Source: Mycobacteroides franklinii
GTDB lineage: Bacteria > Actinomycetota > Actinomycetes > Mycobacteriales > Mycobacteriaceae
Assembly (NCBI RefSeq): GCF_002013895.1
Contig: NZ_MAFQ01000005.1
Coordinates: 549,289-613,288, forward strand
Reading direction: 5' to 3'
DNA: 64,000 nt
Under the pieces are notes generated by a model. The model was not told where the DNA came from and searched no databases. It saw nothing but the letters and a program-made list of their open reading frames with translations. Below, piece after piece: positions 37,026-45,228 of the stretch (positions are counted from its first letter, which is position 1; each line of letters starts with the position of its first letter). The position numbers and the translations under genes are program-made.

Positions 37026-37731
37026 AGAGGTTGTCCATTTCCGTCGGGTAGCGGCGGCTCACGAGCCCTCGTCGGTTGTGCACATGTCGTGCTTCTAGAT
37101 CGCCGACATGCGAGCGGTATCGCTCGATTGTCCGAATCTCATTTTCCAACAGCAGATCTCGGTTGCCGTCGGCGACTCGCAGGATTCGTCGGTGGTTTGG
37201 GATCACCGTCTCAATGACTGATCGCCGCCAAACGGCGGCTTCTTCGGCCTCTGGGTTTATCGAATAATCGTTGTCGGGCCCAAAGTCCTCATGGATTACG
37301 CGGTTCTGCACCAACAATCCTTGTATCGATGTCCGCGCTTCCTCACGAGTGGCGAATGACGCTATACCGAGTGCTTGCTCCGTCTTCTCGATACGGGAGC
37401 GCTTCCACTCAAGCAGTAGATCCACGGGGTAGGCCGCCGCCGACTTATCTACGAGCGTATGGCAATTGGCGCAGAGCAGCAGCAGGTTATTCCAAGCCCC
37501 GCGTTCCTCAGCTGAGGCGGCGCTTTCACCCCGTGGGCCGGTCTCGCTCGCCGCGATGATGTGAGCTGCCTCCGCGAAATGCACGTCTTGACCGTCTGGA
37601 TCCTCAACGACCAGTCGAGTAAGACAATCAGGGTTACCGCAGAAGCCCGCTGAATCCGCCCACAGTCGCCGCCGAGTGGGATCAGAGGGCTCCGCTGCAC
37701 CGCGTGAGCAAGCCATACCGACATTTTCCAT
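37018..37731 (-). CDS. HNH endonuclease (cassette first gene)
   Basis: 237 residues from ATG 37731 (37716 is also possible; the open frame reaches 37887, almost touching the tRNA). The N-terminal HNH domain has CGNPDC (Cys31, Cys36), FAEAAHIIAASETGPRG (His57) and NNLLLLCANCHTLVD (Asn82, Cys87, Cys90, His91), i.e. a complete metal finger and zinc site, then LLEWKRSRIE. Residues 120-237 form a separate helical domain without known match, rich in Arg and Glu, perhaps for partner or DNA binding. HNH proteins with this AHI...GPRG form are common effectors in defence loci. It starts a three-gene operon and lies directly 3' of tRNA-Gly. Confidence 0.82.
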   Translation of the reverse strand: MENVGMACSRGAAEPSDPTRRRLWADSAGFCGNPDCLTRLVVEDPDGQDVHFAEAAHIIAASETGPRGESAASAEERGAWNNLLLLCANCHTLVDKSAAAYPVDLLLEWKRSRIEKTEQALGIASFATREEARTSIQGLLVQNRVIHEDFGPDNDYSINPEAEEAAVWRRSVIETVIPNHRRILRVADGNRDLLLENEIRTIERYRSHVGDLEARHVHNRRGLVSRRYPTEMDNLFE

Positions 37732-37889
37732 CACGCGGAGGCGCAGGAAGTAGAGGTTGGCGCGGACGAAACGCCTGGGGATATCGTTGTCGGCCCAACG
37801 GACGGGTCGTGACGTCACAAGTTCGGGGTACGGGCGGGGTATTGGCCCCGTCGTCGGGACGTTGTCGGGCCAATATGCCCTGGTCAAAC

Positions 37890-37963
37890 TGGAGCCGATG
37901 ACGGGAATCGAACCCGCGTATTCAGCTTGGGAAGCTGATGTTCTGCCATTGAACTACATCGGC
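37890..37963 (-). tRNA. tRNA-Gly (anticodon CCC)
   Basis: A full cloverleaf is read on the minus strand: acceptor GCCGATG pairing with CATCGGC, anticodon stem TCAGC/GCTGA with loop TTCCCAA, and T-arm CGGGTTCGATTCCCG. The anticodon is CCC (Gly, GGG codon). The 3' CCA is encoded at 37890-37892. Its 3' end marks the border of the accessory island, a usual integration target. Confidence 0.93.
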
Positions 37964-38077
37964 GGAGGCCGGTCCGTCCAGTAGCGCTAGTAGGACCCCT
38001 CGGCGTGTGAGCTTACATGTGGGACCGCGTCCCGGTCCGCGCCGTCACCGGTTTGGTACCGGCGATACGGGCTGAGA

Positions 38078-38746
38078 TCAGGATGGGCGCTTGACCAGGG
38101 CGCCGGTGATGAGCCGGGACAGCATGATTTCCAGATCCGAATCGAAGTTCAAAGAGATGTCCGACAGTTCGGGTTCGGCCTCGCTGGCGGCGATCGCGCT
38201 GGCCGACGGCTGGGCGTACATCCACAGCGCGGCGCTGGTCACCACGGTGGAAAGGGACACGCTTTGGGCGTCCTCGCCGAGCTCAGGAATGTAGCCCCGA
38301 ATGGCGTCGGTGTACTGGGCAATGGTGTCGTGGGTGGAGCGCCGGAAACGCAACAGCGTCTCCGGCGAGACGTTGTACTCCAACACCCCTGGCTGAGCGG
38401 TCATCAGATCGCACAGCACGGCGTGCTCCCGCAGCGACCGACTGAGCAGGGCGGCCAACTGATCGGCACGTTCCTGAGCTGAGCCCGAGCGCGTGTCGTG
38501 AGAGAGCTCCGCCACAATTTCGGCCACCCAGCACCGTAGTGACGCGTCGAGAAGTTCCAGCAGCACGGCCTCGCGAGACTCGAAGTAGCGCACCATCGCC
38601 GACTTTGCCAGGCCGGTGCGGCGGCTGAGTTCATTGAGGCTGATCTGGCTGACCGGCATGTCGCTGAGCATGGACGACGCGGTCTCCAGGATGGCTTGCC
38701 GGCGGATCTCGCGCTGCTCCTCACTGCGTGCGCGCCGGAAGGTCAT
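38078..38746 (-). CDS. TetR-family repressor of the MmpS/MmpL operon
   Basis: 222 residues. HTH: RRQAILETASSMLSDMPVSQ followed by NELSRRTGLAKSAMVRYFESREAV. The helical effector domain follows. It is divergent from mmpS/mmpL, and a 16-bp perfect inverted repeat lies between the two starts. TetR repressors next to mmpS5-mmpL5-like pairs in M. abscessus are known to control drug efflux through such palindromes; whether this is one of the characterised pairs cannot be decided here. Confidence 0.86.
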   Translation of the reverse strand: MTFRRARSEEQREIRRQAILETASSMLSDMPVSQISLNELSRRTGLAKSAMVRYFESREAVLLELLDASLRCWVAEIVAELSHDTRSGSAQERADQLAALLSRSLREHAVLCDLMTAQPGVLEYNVSPETLLRFRRSTHDTIAQYTDAIRGYIPELGEDAQSVSLSTVVTSAALWMYAQPSASAIAASEAEPELSDISLNFDSDLEIMLSRLITGALVKRPS

Positions 38747-38784
38747 GGCCCGATTTTAGTGCTCGGCAAGCCGTCACATAGTGA

Positions 38785-38834
38785 ACCGCCGGTCTATTAC
38801 CGTGGTACGGTCTCTGCCGTAATAGACCGGCGGT
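38785..38834. promoter_or_regulatory. Operator: 16-bp inverted repeat between tetR and mmpS
   Basis: ACCGCCGGTCTATTAC (38785-38800) and GTAATAGACCGGCGGT (38819-38834) are exact reverse complements around an 18-bp spacer that itself includes CCGTGGTACGG. It is 39 bp from the TetR start and 70 bp from the MmpS start. The size suits two TetR dimers. Confidence 0.8.
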
Positions 38835-38904
38835 ACGCAACACGGTGTCGTCGGTCGCCTCATCGGAAAGCACCTGCGCCCCTGGGCGGGCAGAAGCAGA
38901 AGGG

Positions 38905-39345
38905 ATGCGCGCGGTGTACCGACTGTTGAAGCGGTTCTGGATTCCGTTGCTCCTGGTGGTCGTCGTCGGGATCGGTGGATACGCGATTGCGCAGATTCGC
39001 AGTTCCGCGACCCCTCGTCCACCGAAGCCGGGTGAGGGCTCGGGCATCACCGCGAACTTCAACCCCAAGCACATCACCTACGAGGTCGTCGGTTCGGGCG
39101 GCACCGCGAACCTGAACTACCTGGATGAGAACGGTCAACCCCATCTCATCGAGAATGCCCCGCTCCCTTGGTCGTTCACGATTGTGACGACGCTGCCGTC
39201 GATGTCGGCCAACATCGTCGCCCAGGGCGACCGTAACGTCACCGCTCTGGGGTGTCGCGTCACCGTGGACGGGCAAGTGCGTGACAACCGTTCCAGCGCA
39301 GACAAAGTCAAACCGTTCATCTACTGCTTGGTGAAATCCGTATGA
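38905..39345 (+). CDS. mmpS: MmpS-family membrane protein
   Basis: 146 residues from ATG 38905 (GTG 38914 also possible). One N-terminal membrane helix (FWIPLLLVVVVGIGGYAIA) is followed by the periplasmic MmpS beta-sandwich: ITYEVVGSGGTANLNYLDENG, LPWSFTIVT, and the disulphide pair in GCRVTVDGQV and FIYCLVKS. MmpS proteins are accessory partners of MmpL exporters. Its stop overlaps the mmpL start by 4 nt, so the complex is made from one message. Confidence 0.92.
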   Translation: MRAVYRLLKRFWIPLLLVVVVGIGGYAIAQIRSSATPRPPKPGEGSGITANFNPKHITYEVVGSGGTANLNYLDENGQPHLIENAPLPWSFTIVTTLPSMSANIVAQGDRNVTALGCRVTVDGQVRDNRSSADKVKPFIYCLVKSV

Positions 39346-42245
39346 GCAACTTGCACGCACAGCCGCACAGGCCATTCCTGGGTCACCTGATCCGGATTCT
39401 CTCGTTGCCCATCATCCTGTTCTGGGTGGCTCTAGCGGTCGTCCTAGGCGCGATGATGCCTTCGCTTGATGAGGTAGCGGCCTCTCGTTCGGTGCCGCTG
39501 AGTCCGCAGAATTCGCAGTCCTACCAAGGCATGCTGAACATCGGCAAGGTGTTTCAGCAGTACGATTCGGACTCGTCGGCCATGGTCGTCCTGGAAGGCG
39601 ACGACAAGCTGGGCGATACCGCGCACAAGTACTACGACGACATCGTCGCCAAACTCAAGGCCGATCACGAGCACGTGCAGAACGTCCAGGACTTCTGGAG
39701 CGATCCGCTGACCGCGGCAGGTTCACAGAGTGTGGACGGCAAAGCCGCCTATGTGCAGATTTTCCTCAACGGATCGCAGGGCACAAGTGCCAGTCATGAG
39801 TCGGTGGCCGCGGTGCGCCAGATGGTGGACTCCGTGCCTGCGCCGCCGGGCATCAAGGCACATGTCGCAGGCACCACCGTGCTCAATGCCGACACTCAGG
39901 TCGCCGGTCACCAAAGCATGGCGACCATGGAATTGGTGTCGGTGGGCGTGATCATCGTGATGATCCTGTTCATCTATCGCTCCATCGTCACGATGCTCAT
40001 ATCGATGGTCATTATTGGCCTGGAATTATTTGCCGCACAGGGTGTTACGGCCACTGCTGGTTATCTGAACATCATCGGCCTGACCCCGTATGCGGTGAGC
40101 ATGGTGACGATGCTGGCGCTGGCCGCCGGCACGGATTATGTGATCTTCCTGTTCGGCCGCTATCACGAGGAAAGATCGAAGGGCCTGAGCCGGGAAGACG
40201 CGTATTACGTGGCCTATCACGGTGTCTCGCACGTCATTTTGGGCTCCGGCCTGACCATCGTCGGCGCGTGCATGTGCCTGACGATGACGACGCTGCCCTA
40301 CTTCCAGAGCATGGCCTTGCCGTGTGCGATCTCGGTTCTGGTGATCGTGGCCGCAGCACTGACGCTGGCGCCCGCCATCCTGACCGTGGCGTCGAAGTTC
40401 GGGCTGCTGGAACCCAAAGGCAAGCTCTCCACCACCGGTTGGCGCAAGGTCGGTACCTCGGTGGTGCGCTGGCCCATTCCCATCATCGTGATGACCAGTT
40501 TGATTGCGATCATCGGTTTCGTCAGCTTGCTGACCTATGTGCCGCAGTACAACGACCAGAAGTTCACGCCCGCCGATATGCCGGCCAACCTGGCGATGGG
40601 GGTCGCGGACAGGCACTTCTCCCAAGCCCGCATGAACCCGGAACTGTTGATGCTGGAGGCCGACCACGACCTGCGCACCCCCGCCGATATGCTGGTCATC
40701 GACAGGGTGGCCAAGGGCATCGTCCACATGCGCGGTATCGAACGGGTGCAGACGATTACCCGTCCGCTGGGAGCGCCGATTGAACACAGCTCCATCCCGT
40801 TCCTCATGGGCGCGCAGAACGCGGGCACGCTGCAGACGGCGAAGTTCAACAACGACAACTCGGCACAGATGCTGGAGCAGGCCGACGAATTGAGCAAAAC
40901 CGTGGCCAGCATGGAACGGATGTACTCGATCATGCAGGACCTCACCGCGACCACGCACAGCATGGTCGGCCGGACCCACGATTTGGTGAAGGTCACCGAG
41001 GACATGCGCGACAACCTGTCCAACTTCGACGATTTCTACCGGCCGCTGCGCAACTATCTGTACTGGGAGCCGCATTGCTACGACATCCCGATCTGCCAGT
41101 CGCTGCGGTCGATCTTCGACACCTTGGACGGCATCGACAATCTCACCGAGCAGATGCAGGGCCTCACCACCGACATGGATCGCATGGATCAGCTGATGCC
41201 CCAGATGCTTCCGGTGCTCAGGACAACCATCGATTCGATGGGCCGGATGCGCGACTTCATGGTCGCCACCCACAGCGTCATGGCCGGTACCCAGGCGCAG
41301 CAACAGGAACTTGCGAAGGGCGCCACCGAGATTGGCCTGTACTTCGACCAAGCCAAGAACGATGACTTCTTCTATCTACCGCCCGACGTATTCGCCAACC
41401 CGGACTTCAAACGTGGACTCAAGATGTTCGTATCGCCCGACGGCAAGGCAGTCCGATTCATCATCACCCACCAGGGCGACCCGGCATCCGTCGAAGGCAT
41501 CGAGCACGTCCGGGACCTCAAAGGCGTTGTCGCCGATGCGGTCAAGGGCACCCCGCTAGCCAATGCGAAGGTTTCCATCGCCGGCACCGCATCGATGTAC
41601 GCCGATATGCAGGACGGCGTGACCGTCGACCTGGCCATCGCGATCATCGCGTCGATGATCCTGATCTTCGCGATCATGGTGCTGATCACCCGCAGCGTGG
41701 TGGCCGCCCTGGTGATCGTCGGCACCGTGGCCGCGTCCCTGGGCACCGCGTGTGGTCTGTCGGTGCTGTTGTGGCAGGACATCCTGGGGCTGGGCGTGCA
41801 GTGGATCGTGATCCCGCTGTCGATGGTGATCCTGCTGGCGGTGGGGTCGGACTACAACCTGCTGGTGGTCTCGCGGCTCAAGGAGGAAATCCACGCGGGG
41901 CTGAACACCGGCATGATCCGCGGCATGGGAGCCACGGGCCGCGTCGTCACCGCAGCCGGTTTGGTCTTCGCGTTCACCATGATGTCGATGATCGTGAGCG
42001 ATCTGCGGGTGGTCGGTCAGCTCGGCATGACCATCGGTATCGGCCTGATCGTCGACACCCTGATCGTGCGGGCATTCATGACACCCGCGATCGCCGCGGC
42101 ACTGGGCCGCTGGTTCTGGTGGCCCATCAACACCTTTGCGCTCGTTCGGCGTGACCGTGCCGCGCACCCGTCCGAACCGGCGACGGCGCCACTTCCGGTG
42201 GTGGATGCGGGACCGCAACCGCCGTCCGCTCCCACTGCCTCCTGA
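39342..42245 (+). CDS. mmpL: MmpL-family RND transporter (MmpL4/5 type)
   Basis: 967 residues with the RND plan of 12 membrane helices and two large periplasmic domains. The proton-relay Asp-Tyr pairs are in ALAAGTDYVIFLFG and LAVGSDYNLLVVSR. The second periplasmic domain contains a long helical hairpin (about residues 500-660, rich in Met/Asp/Leu: MERMYSIMQDLTATTHSM, DMDRMDQLMPQML) typical of MmpL4/MmpL5 and thought to form a coiled-coil extension. With its MmpS partner and the adjacent TetR repressor it likely exports a lipid, siderophore or drug by proton exchange. Bedaquiline, clofazimine or thiacetazone-type efflux is known for such pairs in this group; substrate here is not readable. 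Confidence 0.93.
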   Translation: MSNLHAQPHRPFLGHLIRILSLPIILFWVALAVVLGAMMPSLDEVAASRSVPLSPQNSQSYQGMLNIGKVFQQYDSDSSAMVVLEGDDKLGDTAHKYYDDIVAKLKADHEHVQNVQDFWSDPLTAAGSQSVDGKAAYVQIFLNGSQGTSASHESVAAVRQMVDSVPAPPGIKAHVAGTTVLNADTQVAGHQSMATMELVSVGVIIVMILFIYRSIVTMLISMVIIGLELFAAQGVTATAGYLNIIGLTPYAVSMVTMLALAAGTDYVIFLFGRYHEERSKGLSREDAYYVAYHGVSHVILGSGLTIVGACMCLTMTTLPYFQSMALPCAISVLVIVAAALTLAPAILTVASKFGLLEPKGKLSTTGWRKVGTSVVRWPIPIIVMTSLIAIIGFVSLLTYVPQYNDQKFTPADMPANLAMGVADRHFSQARMNPELLMLEADHDLRTPADMLVIDRVAKGIVHMRGIERVQTITRPLGAPIEHSSIPFLMGAQNAGTLQTAKFNNDNSAQMLEQADELSKTVASMERMYSIMQDLTATTHSMVGRTHDLVKVTEDMRDNLSNFDDFYRPLRNYLYWEPHCYDIPICQSLRSIFDTLDGIDNLTEQMQGLTTDMDRMDQLMPQMLPVLRTTIDSMGRMRDFMVATHSVMAGTQAQQQELAKGATEIGLYFDQAKNDDFFYLPPDVFANPDFKRGLKMFVSPDGKAVRFIITHQGDPASVEGIEHVRDLKGVVADAVKGTPLANAKVSIAGTASMYADMQDGVTVDLAIAIIASMILIFAIMVLITRSVVAALVIVGTVAASLGTACGLSVLLWQDILGLGVQWIVIPLSMVILLAVGSDYNLLVVSRLKEEIHAGLNTGMIRGMGATGRVVTAAGLVFAFTMMSMIVSDLRVVGQLGMTIGIGLIVDTLIVRAFMTPAIAAALGRWFWWPINTFALVRRDRAAHPSEPATAPLPVVDAGPQPPSAPTAS

Positions 42246-42271
42246 AAAGTCTTGGGCTGCAGAGAGGAAAT

Positions 42272-42290
42272 TCTCAGCGTCGCCTCAGCG
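42272..42290 (+). promoter_or_regulatory. MprA box upstream of pepD
   Basis: TCTCAGCG (42272-42279) and CCTCAGCG (42283-42290) are direct repeats separated by 3 bp, matching the MprA box described for M. tuberculosis (two 8-bp direct repeats with a CTCAGC core and 2-3 bp gap). It lies 74 bp upstream of the pepD start. pepD is a known MprA target. Confidence 0.72.
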
Positions 42291-42298
42291 GGCCCAGG

Positions 42299-42311
42299 CA
42301 CTGTAACAGTG
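42299..42311. promoter_or_regulatory. CACTGT-A-ACAGTG palindrome
   Basis: A perfect 6-bp inverted repeat with a 1-bp centre, 8 bp after the MprA box and about 53 bp before the pepD ATG. It may be another regulator site or an RNA hairpin in the leader. Confidence 0.4.
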
Positions 42312-42363
42312 CGCATCAACTGCGGCGTGTGCCCTGATGCATGTTGAGGAAGAAGGAACAGTA

Positions 42364-43833
42364 ATGAACGATCGGTCCGGGCATCCGCCGTACACAGAAG
42401 ATTTCCCGACGACACCGCACGGCTACCGGCTGGTGCATGGTCCGTCCGCGGCGACCCGGACGCGCTACGCCTACGGCGAAACGTTCCCGGACCGCGCCGC
42501 ATTGGCGCCCAATCCGGTGCCCCGGAAACGCCTACGTGTCGCCGGGCTGGCTTTCGGTGGCGTTGCGGTGGCTGTTGTCGCCAGCGCCACCACCGCGTTC
42601 GCCGTGGTGAACCAGTCCGCGCACCCGGCCGCCGGGCAGGCGTCGAGCGTCGCTCCTATCGGAAAGCCCTCCCCGGCAACGGGTTCAACTCTGGGAAAAC
42701 CAGCCGCCGTCGCGCCGGCCGGCTCGGTGGAAGAGGTCTCGGCCAAGGTGCTGCCCAGCGTGGTGCAACTGCAGATCCAAAGTGGCCGCCAGCAGGAGTC
42801 GGGGTCCGGCATCGTCCTGAGCGCCGACGGTTTGATCCTGACCAACAACCACGTGGTGGCCTCCGCCGCTCGCAGCGCCCAACCTTCGCCTCCCGTAACC
42901 GCACCCGACGGCCCGTATGGCGGTCAGTTTGGCAACCTGCCGTTCGGCGTCCTGCCCGGAGAACAGCAGCCCGGCGGCTACCGGGACGGGCGCGACGGCC
43001 GGGACTCGGACGACTCCGACGGTCGCGGCGTCAGGCCTTCTGCCCGGGGCGGTGACGGAGTCAAGGCAACCGTGACCCTGGCCGACGGCCGCACGGTGCC
43101 ATTCACCGTTGTCGGCGCCGACCCCGACGATGACATCGCGGTGGTTCGCGCCCAGGGCGTCTCGGACCTCACCCCGATCAGCATCGGCTCGTCGAAAGAC
43201 CTGAAAGTCGGACAGAACGTCGTCGCGATCGGCTCGCCGCTGGGCCTGCAGGGCACCGTGACCACCGGCATCGTCAGCGCGCTGAATCGACCGGTTGCCA
43301 CCGGCGATGAGCAGAGTGGCCAGCATTCGGTGATGAGCGCCATCCAAACCGACGCGGCCATCAACCCCGGCAACTCCGGAGGCGCACTGGTGGATATGAA
43401 CGGCAACCTCATCGGCGTGAACTCGGCGATCGCCTCGCTATCCGGCGGCCAGGACTCCCAGGGCGGCGGCGGACAGGCCGGATCGATCGGCCTGGGCTTC
43501 GCGATTCCGGTGGATCAGGCCAAGCGCATTGCGGACGAACTGGTTTCGACCGGAACCGTGCGGCATGCGTCGCTGGGCGTTCAACTCGCCTCCAGCAAGG
43601 ACGCGCCCGGTGCGGTGGTCGCAGGAGTCGTCAGTGGCAGCGCGGCAGCGACTGCGGGGCTGCCCAAGGGCGCCGTCATCACGAAGGTGGACAACCAGGT
43701 CATCGACGGCCCCGACGCGCTGGTGGCCGCGGTGCACGCCAAGGCCCCCGGGGACACCATGGCGCTCACCTACGAGGACCCGTCGGGCACCTCGCGGACC
43801 GTCCAGGTGACCCTGGGCCAGTCGGCAACGTAA
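42364..43833 (+). CDS. pepD: HtrA-type serine protease PepD
   Basis: 489 residues from ATG 42364. A disordered cytosolic N-terminus (1-60) is followed by one membrane helix (VAGLAFGGVAVAVVASATTAFAV, in part), a trypsin-like protease domain and a C-terminal PDZ domain. The catalytic triad is His163 (LTNNHVV), Asp257 (DDDIAVV) and Ser338 (NPGNSGGAL). An insert after the His (around residues 175-230) is rich in Gly, Asp and Arg. PepD (Rv0983) is an envelope quality-control protease under MprAB/SigE control, and an MprA box is present upstream. mprA and mprB themselves are not in the window. MoaB2, next to pepD in M. tuberculosis, is absent here. Confidence 0.9.
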   Translation: MNDRSGHPPYTEDFPTTPHGYRLVHGPSAATRTRYAYGETFPDRAALAPNPVPRKRLRVAGLAFGGVAVAVVASATTAFAVVNQSAHPAAGQASSVAPIGKPSPATGSTLGKPAAVAPAGSVEEVSAKVLPSVVQLQIQSGRQQESGSGIVLSADGLILTNNHVVASAARSAQPSPPVTAPDGPYGGQFGNLPFGVLPGEQQPGGYRDGRDGRDSDDSDGRGVRPSARGGDGVKATVTLADGRTVPFTVVGADPDDDIAVVRAQGVSDLTPISIGSSKDLKVGQNVVAIGSPLGLQGTVTTGIVSALNRPVATGDEQSGQHSVMSAIQTDAAINPGNSGGALVDMNGNLIGVNSAIASLSGGQDSQGGGGQAGSIGLGFAIPVDQAKRIADELVSTGTVRHASLGVQLASSKDAPGAVVAGVVSGSAAATAGLPKGAVITKVDNQVIDGPDALVAAVHAKAPGDTMALTYEDPSGTSRTVQVTLGQSAT

Positions 43834-44000
43834 GGCGCACAGGATTCGCTGATGTCGACGGCGACAGCTCGCGAATCATCGTGACGCAATTCATCACGTC
43901 CTTCAGTGTTTCTCACCAAGATCAAGGTTGGACGGCGATCAATGCGATGAACCTTCGGCTCGCGCCTGTCTCGGGTGGAATACAGAAAGTTTTGAAGCAC

Positions 44001-44212
44001 ATGGGAATTACTGACGACGCAAAGAACGCCGCCGAAGATCTCAAGGGCCGTGCCAAAGAAGCAGTCGGAGCTGCGGCCGGTGACGAGGACCTGAAGGCCG
44101 AGGGCCAGCTCGATCAGGGATCGCGTCGGTCAAGCAGAAGCTGACTGATGCAGCGGACAAGCTCAAGGAAGGCATGGACGCGGTCAAGGACAAATTGACC
44201 GGGCACTCCTGA
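44001..44212 (+). pseudogene. CsbD-family stress protein, frameshifted
   Basis: Starts MGITDDAKNAAEDLKGRAKE, then VGAAAGDEDLKAEGQLDQ, a textbook CsbD N-terminus. After the GGG at 44117-44119 the reading frame is lost and stops at 44142-44144. Shifting frame there restores IASVKQKLTDAADKLKEGMDAVK and an end at 44212. Total length 212 nt is one base short of 71 codons. So a single-base loss in the G run, a sequencing error, or slippage would explain it. Intact CsbD proteins are about 65-75 residues. Confidence 0.75.
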
Positions 44213-44239
44213 CACCCCGGGGTGCGGGACCTCGAGGTG

Positions 44240-45043
44240 TCACCGCATGGAGACAAGTTGATCGACGGGGTCCTCGGGTAATTCACCGTCGACCACAGCG
44301 TTGACAGTCGATTCGTTCAGCACGATCTGTCCGCCGTGGTTGTCGAGGAATGCGGTGTCTGCGGCATCGCGCCCGGTCGTAATACGGACCATGGTTTGTC
44401 GTGGTGCCAGGCACGTGGCATCCACCACTCGCCAGTGGCCGTCGACGATCGCTTCGGCAACTGCGTGGAAATCCATAGGGTCACACCCCGGCGCGTAGAC
44501 CGCGACAAGGCGGGCCGGCACCTTCACGGCCCGTAGTAGTGCCACCACCAGGTGCGCATAGTCACGGCAGACGCCCGCGCCGGCCAACAGGGTATCGACG
44601 GCACCGTCGATGGGGTCACTGGAACCCGGCGAGTACCGCAAACGTGTGCCGACCCACGATGAGACGTTCTCGAGCAGCGCCTGAGGTTCGGTGTGCTCCC
44701 CGAACTCGGTTGCCGCGAAACCATAGAACTTGTCGGCCTCCGCGTAGCGGCTGGGTCGCAGATAGGTGGACATGTCGGCGGCCTCAACAGGCACCTCATC
44801 GGCTTGCCCGAGAATCGTTGCCGCATAAGAGACCTTGAGATTGCCCTCGCCGACCTCAAGCCGGTGGATGCGGTTGCCGTGTTCGCCGGCGACCTCCAGT
44901 GCCTCGAGTGGCTCCCCGTTCAACACCCATGACAGGCTTTCCGTCACCTGGGCACCCGACACTGGCGCCACAGCGATCTGAAACTCCAACGTCGACGCTG
45001 CGATGATGTCCACATCGAGCTGGGCCCGAACCTCGCGTTTCAT
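44240..45043 (-). CDS. Transglutaminase-like (cysteine protease fold) protein
   Basis: 267 residues from ATG 45043. The N-terminal 110 residues form a beta-rich domain of the kind seen in bacterial transglutaminase-like proteins. The catalytic triad is Cys159 (GAGVCRDYAHL), His193 (PMDFHAVAEA) and Asp208 (WRVVDATCLAP). No signal peptide, so it probably acts in the cytosol. Relatives in mycobacteria are found as stand-alone proteins or with proteasome-type genes; the substrate is unknown. It stands 186 bp downstream of the FGE gene. Confidence 0.86.
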   Translation of the reverse strand: MKREVRAQLDVDIIAASTLEFQIAVAPVSGAQVTESLSWVLNGEPLEALEVAGEHGNRIHRLEVGEGNLKVSYAATILGQADEVPVEAADMSTYLRPSRYAEADKFYGFAATEFGEHTEPQALLENVSSWVGTRLRYSPGSSDPIDGAVDTLLAGAGVCRDYAHLVVALLRAVKVPARLVAVYAPGCDPMDFHAVAEAIVDGHWRVVDATCLAPRQTMVRITTGRDAADTAFLDNHGGQIVLNESTVNAVVDGELPEDPVDQLVSMR

Positions 45044-45228
45044 ACAGTTGCCTTCCACAAGTCAATACGACGGGTATGTAATCGATGAAGTCGTTGCGGC
45101 AGCAGTCGCTGATGCCACATCTAACATCGTGAGCCGCCGGCTCGCTTGTCGTGTCGAGCTGCGAATGCGGTGGTTAGGGCGACCGTACAGGCTAAAGCGG
45201 CGATTGGCACCGGTGGCGCGTACGCGGG

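Noticed and set aside
34094..37890. Complete prophage or integrative element
   Set aside because: No integrase, structural genes, or repeated tRNA 3' end could be found; only an island with relics.
45131..45143. GAGCC-GCC-GGCTC hairpin as FGE terminator
   Set aside because: Stem of only 5 bp, about 85 nt beyond the stop; too weak to list as a feature.
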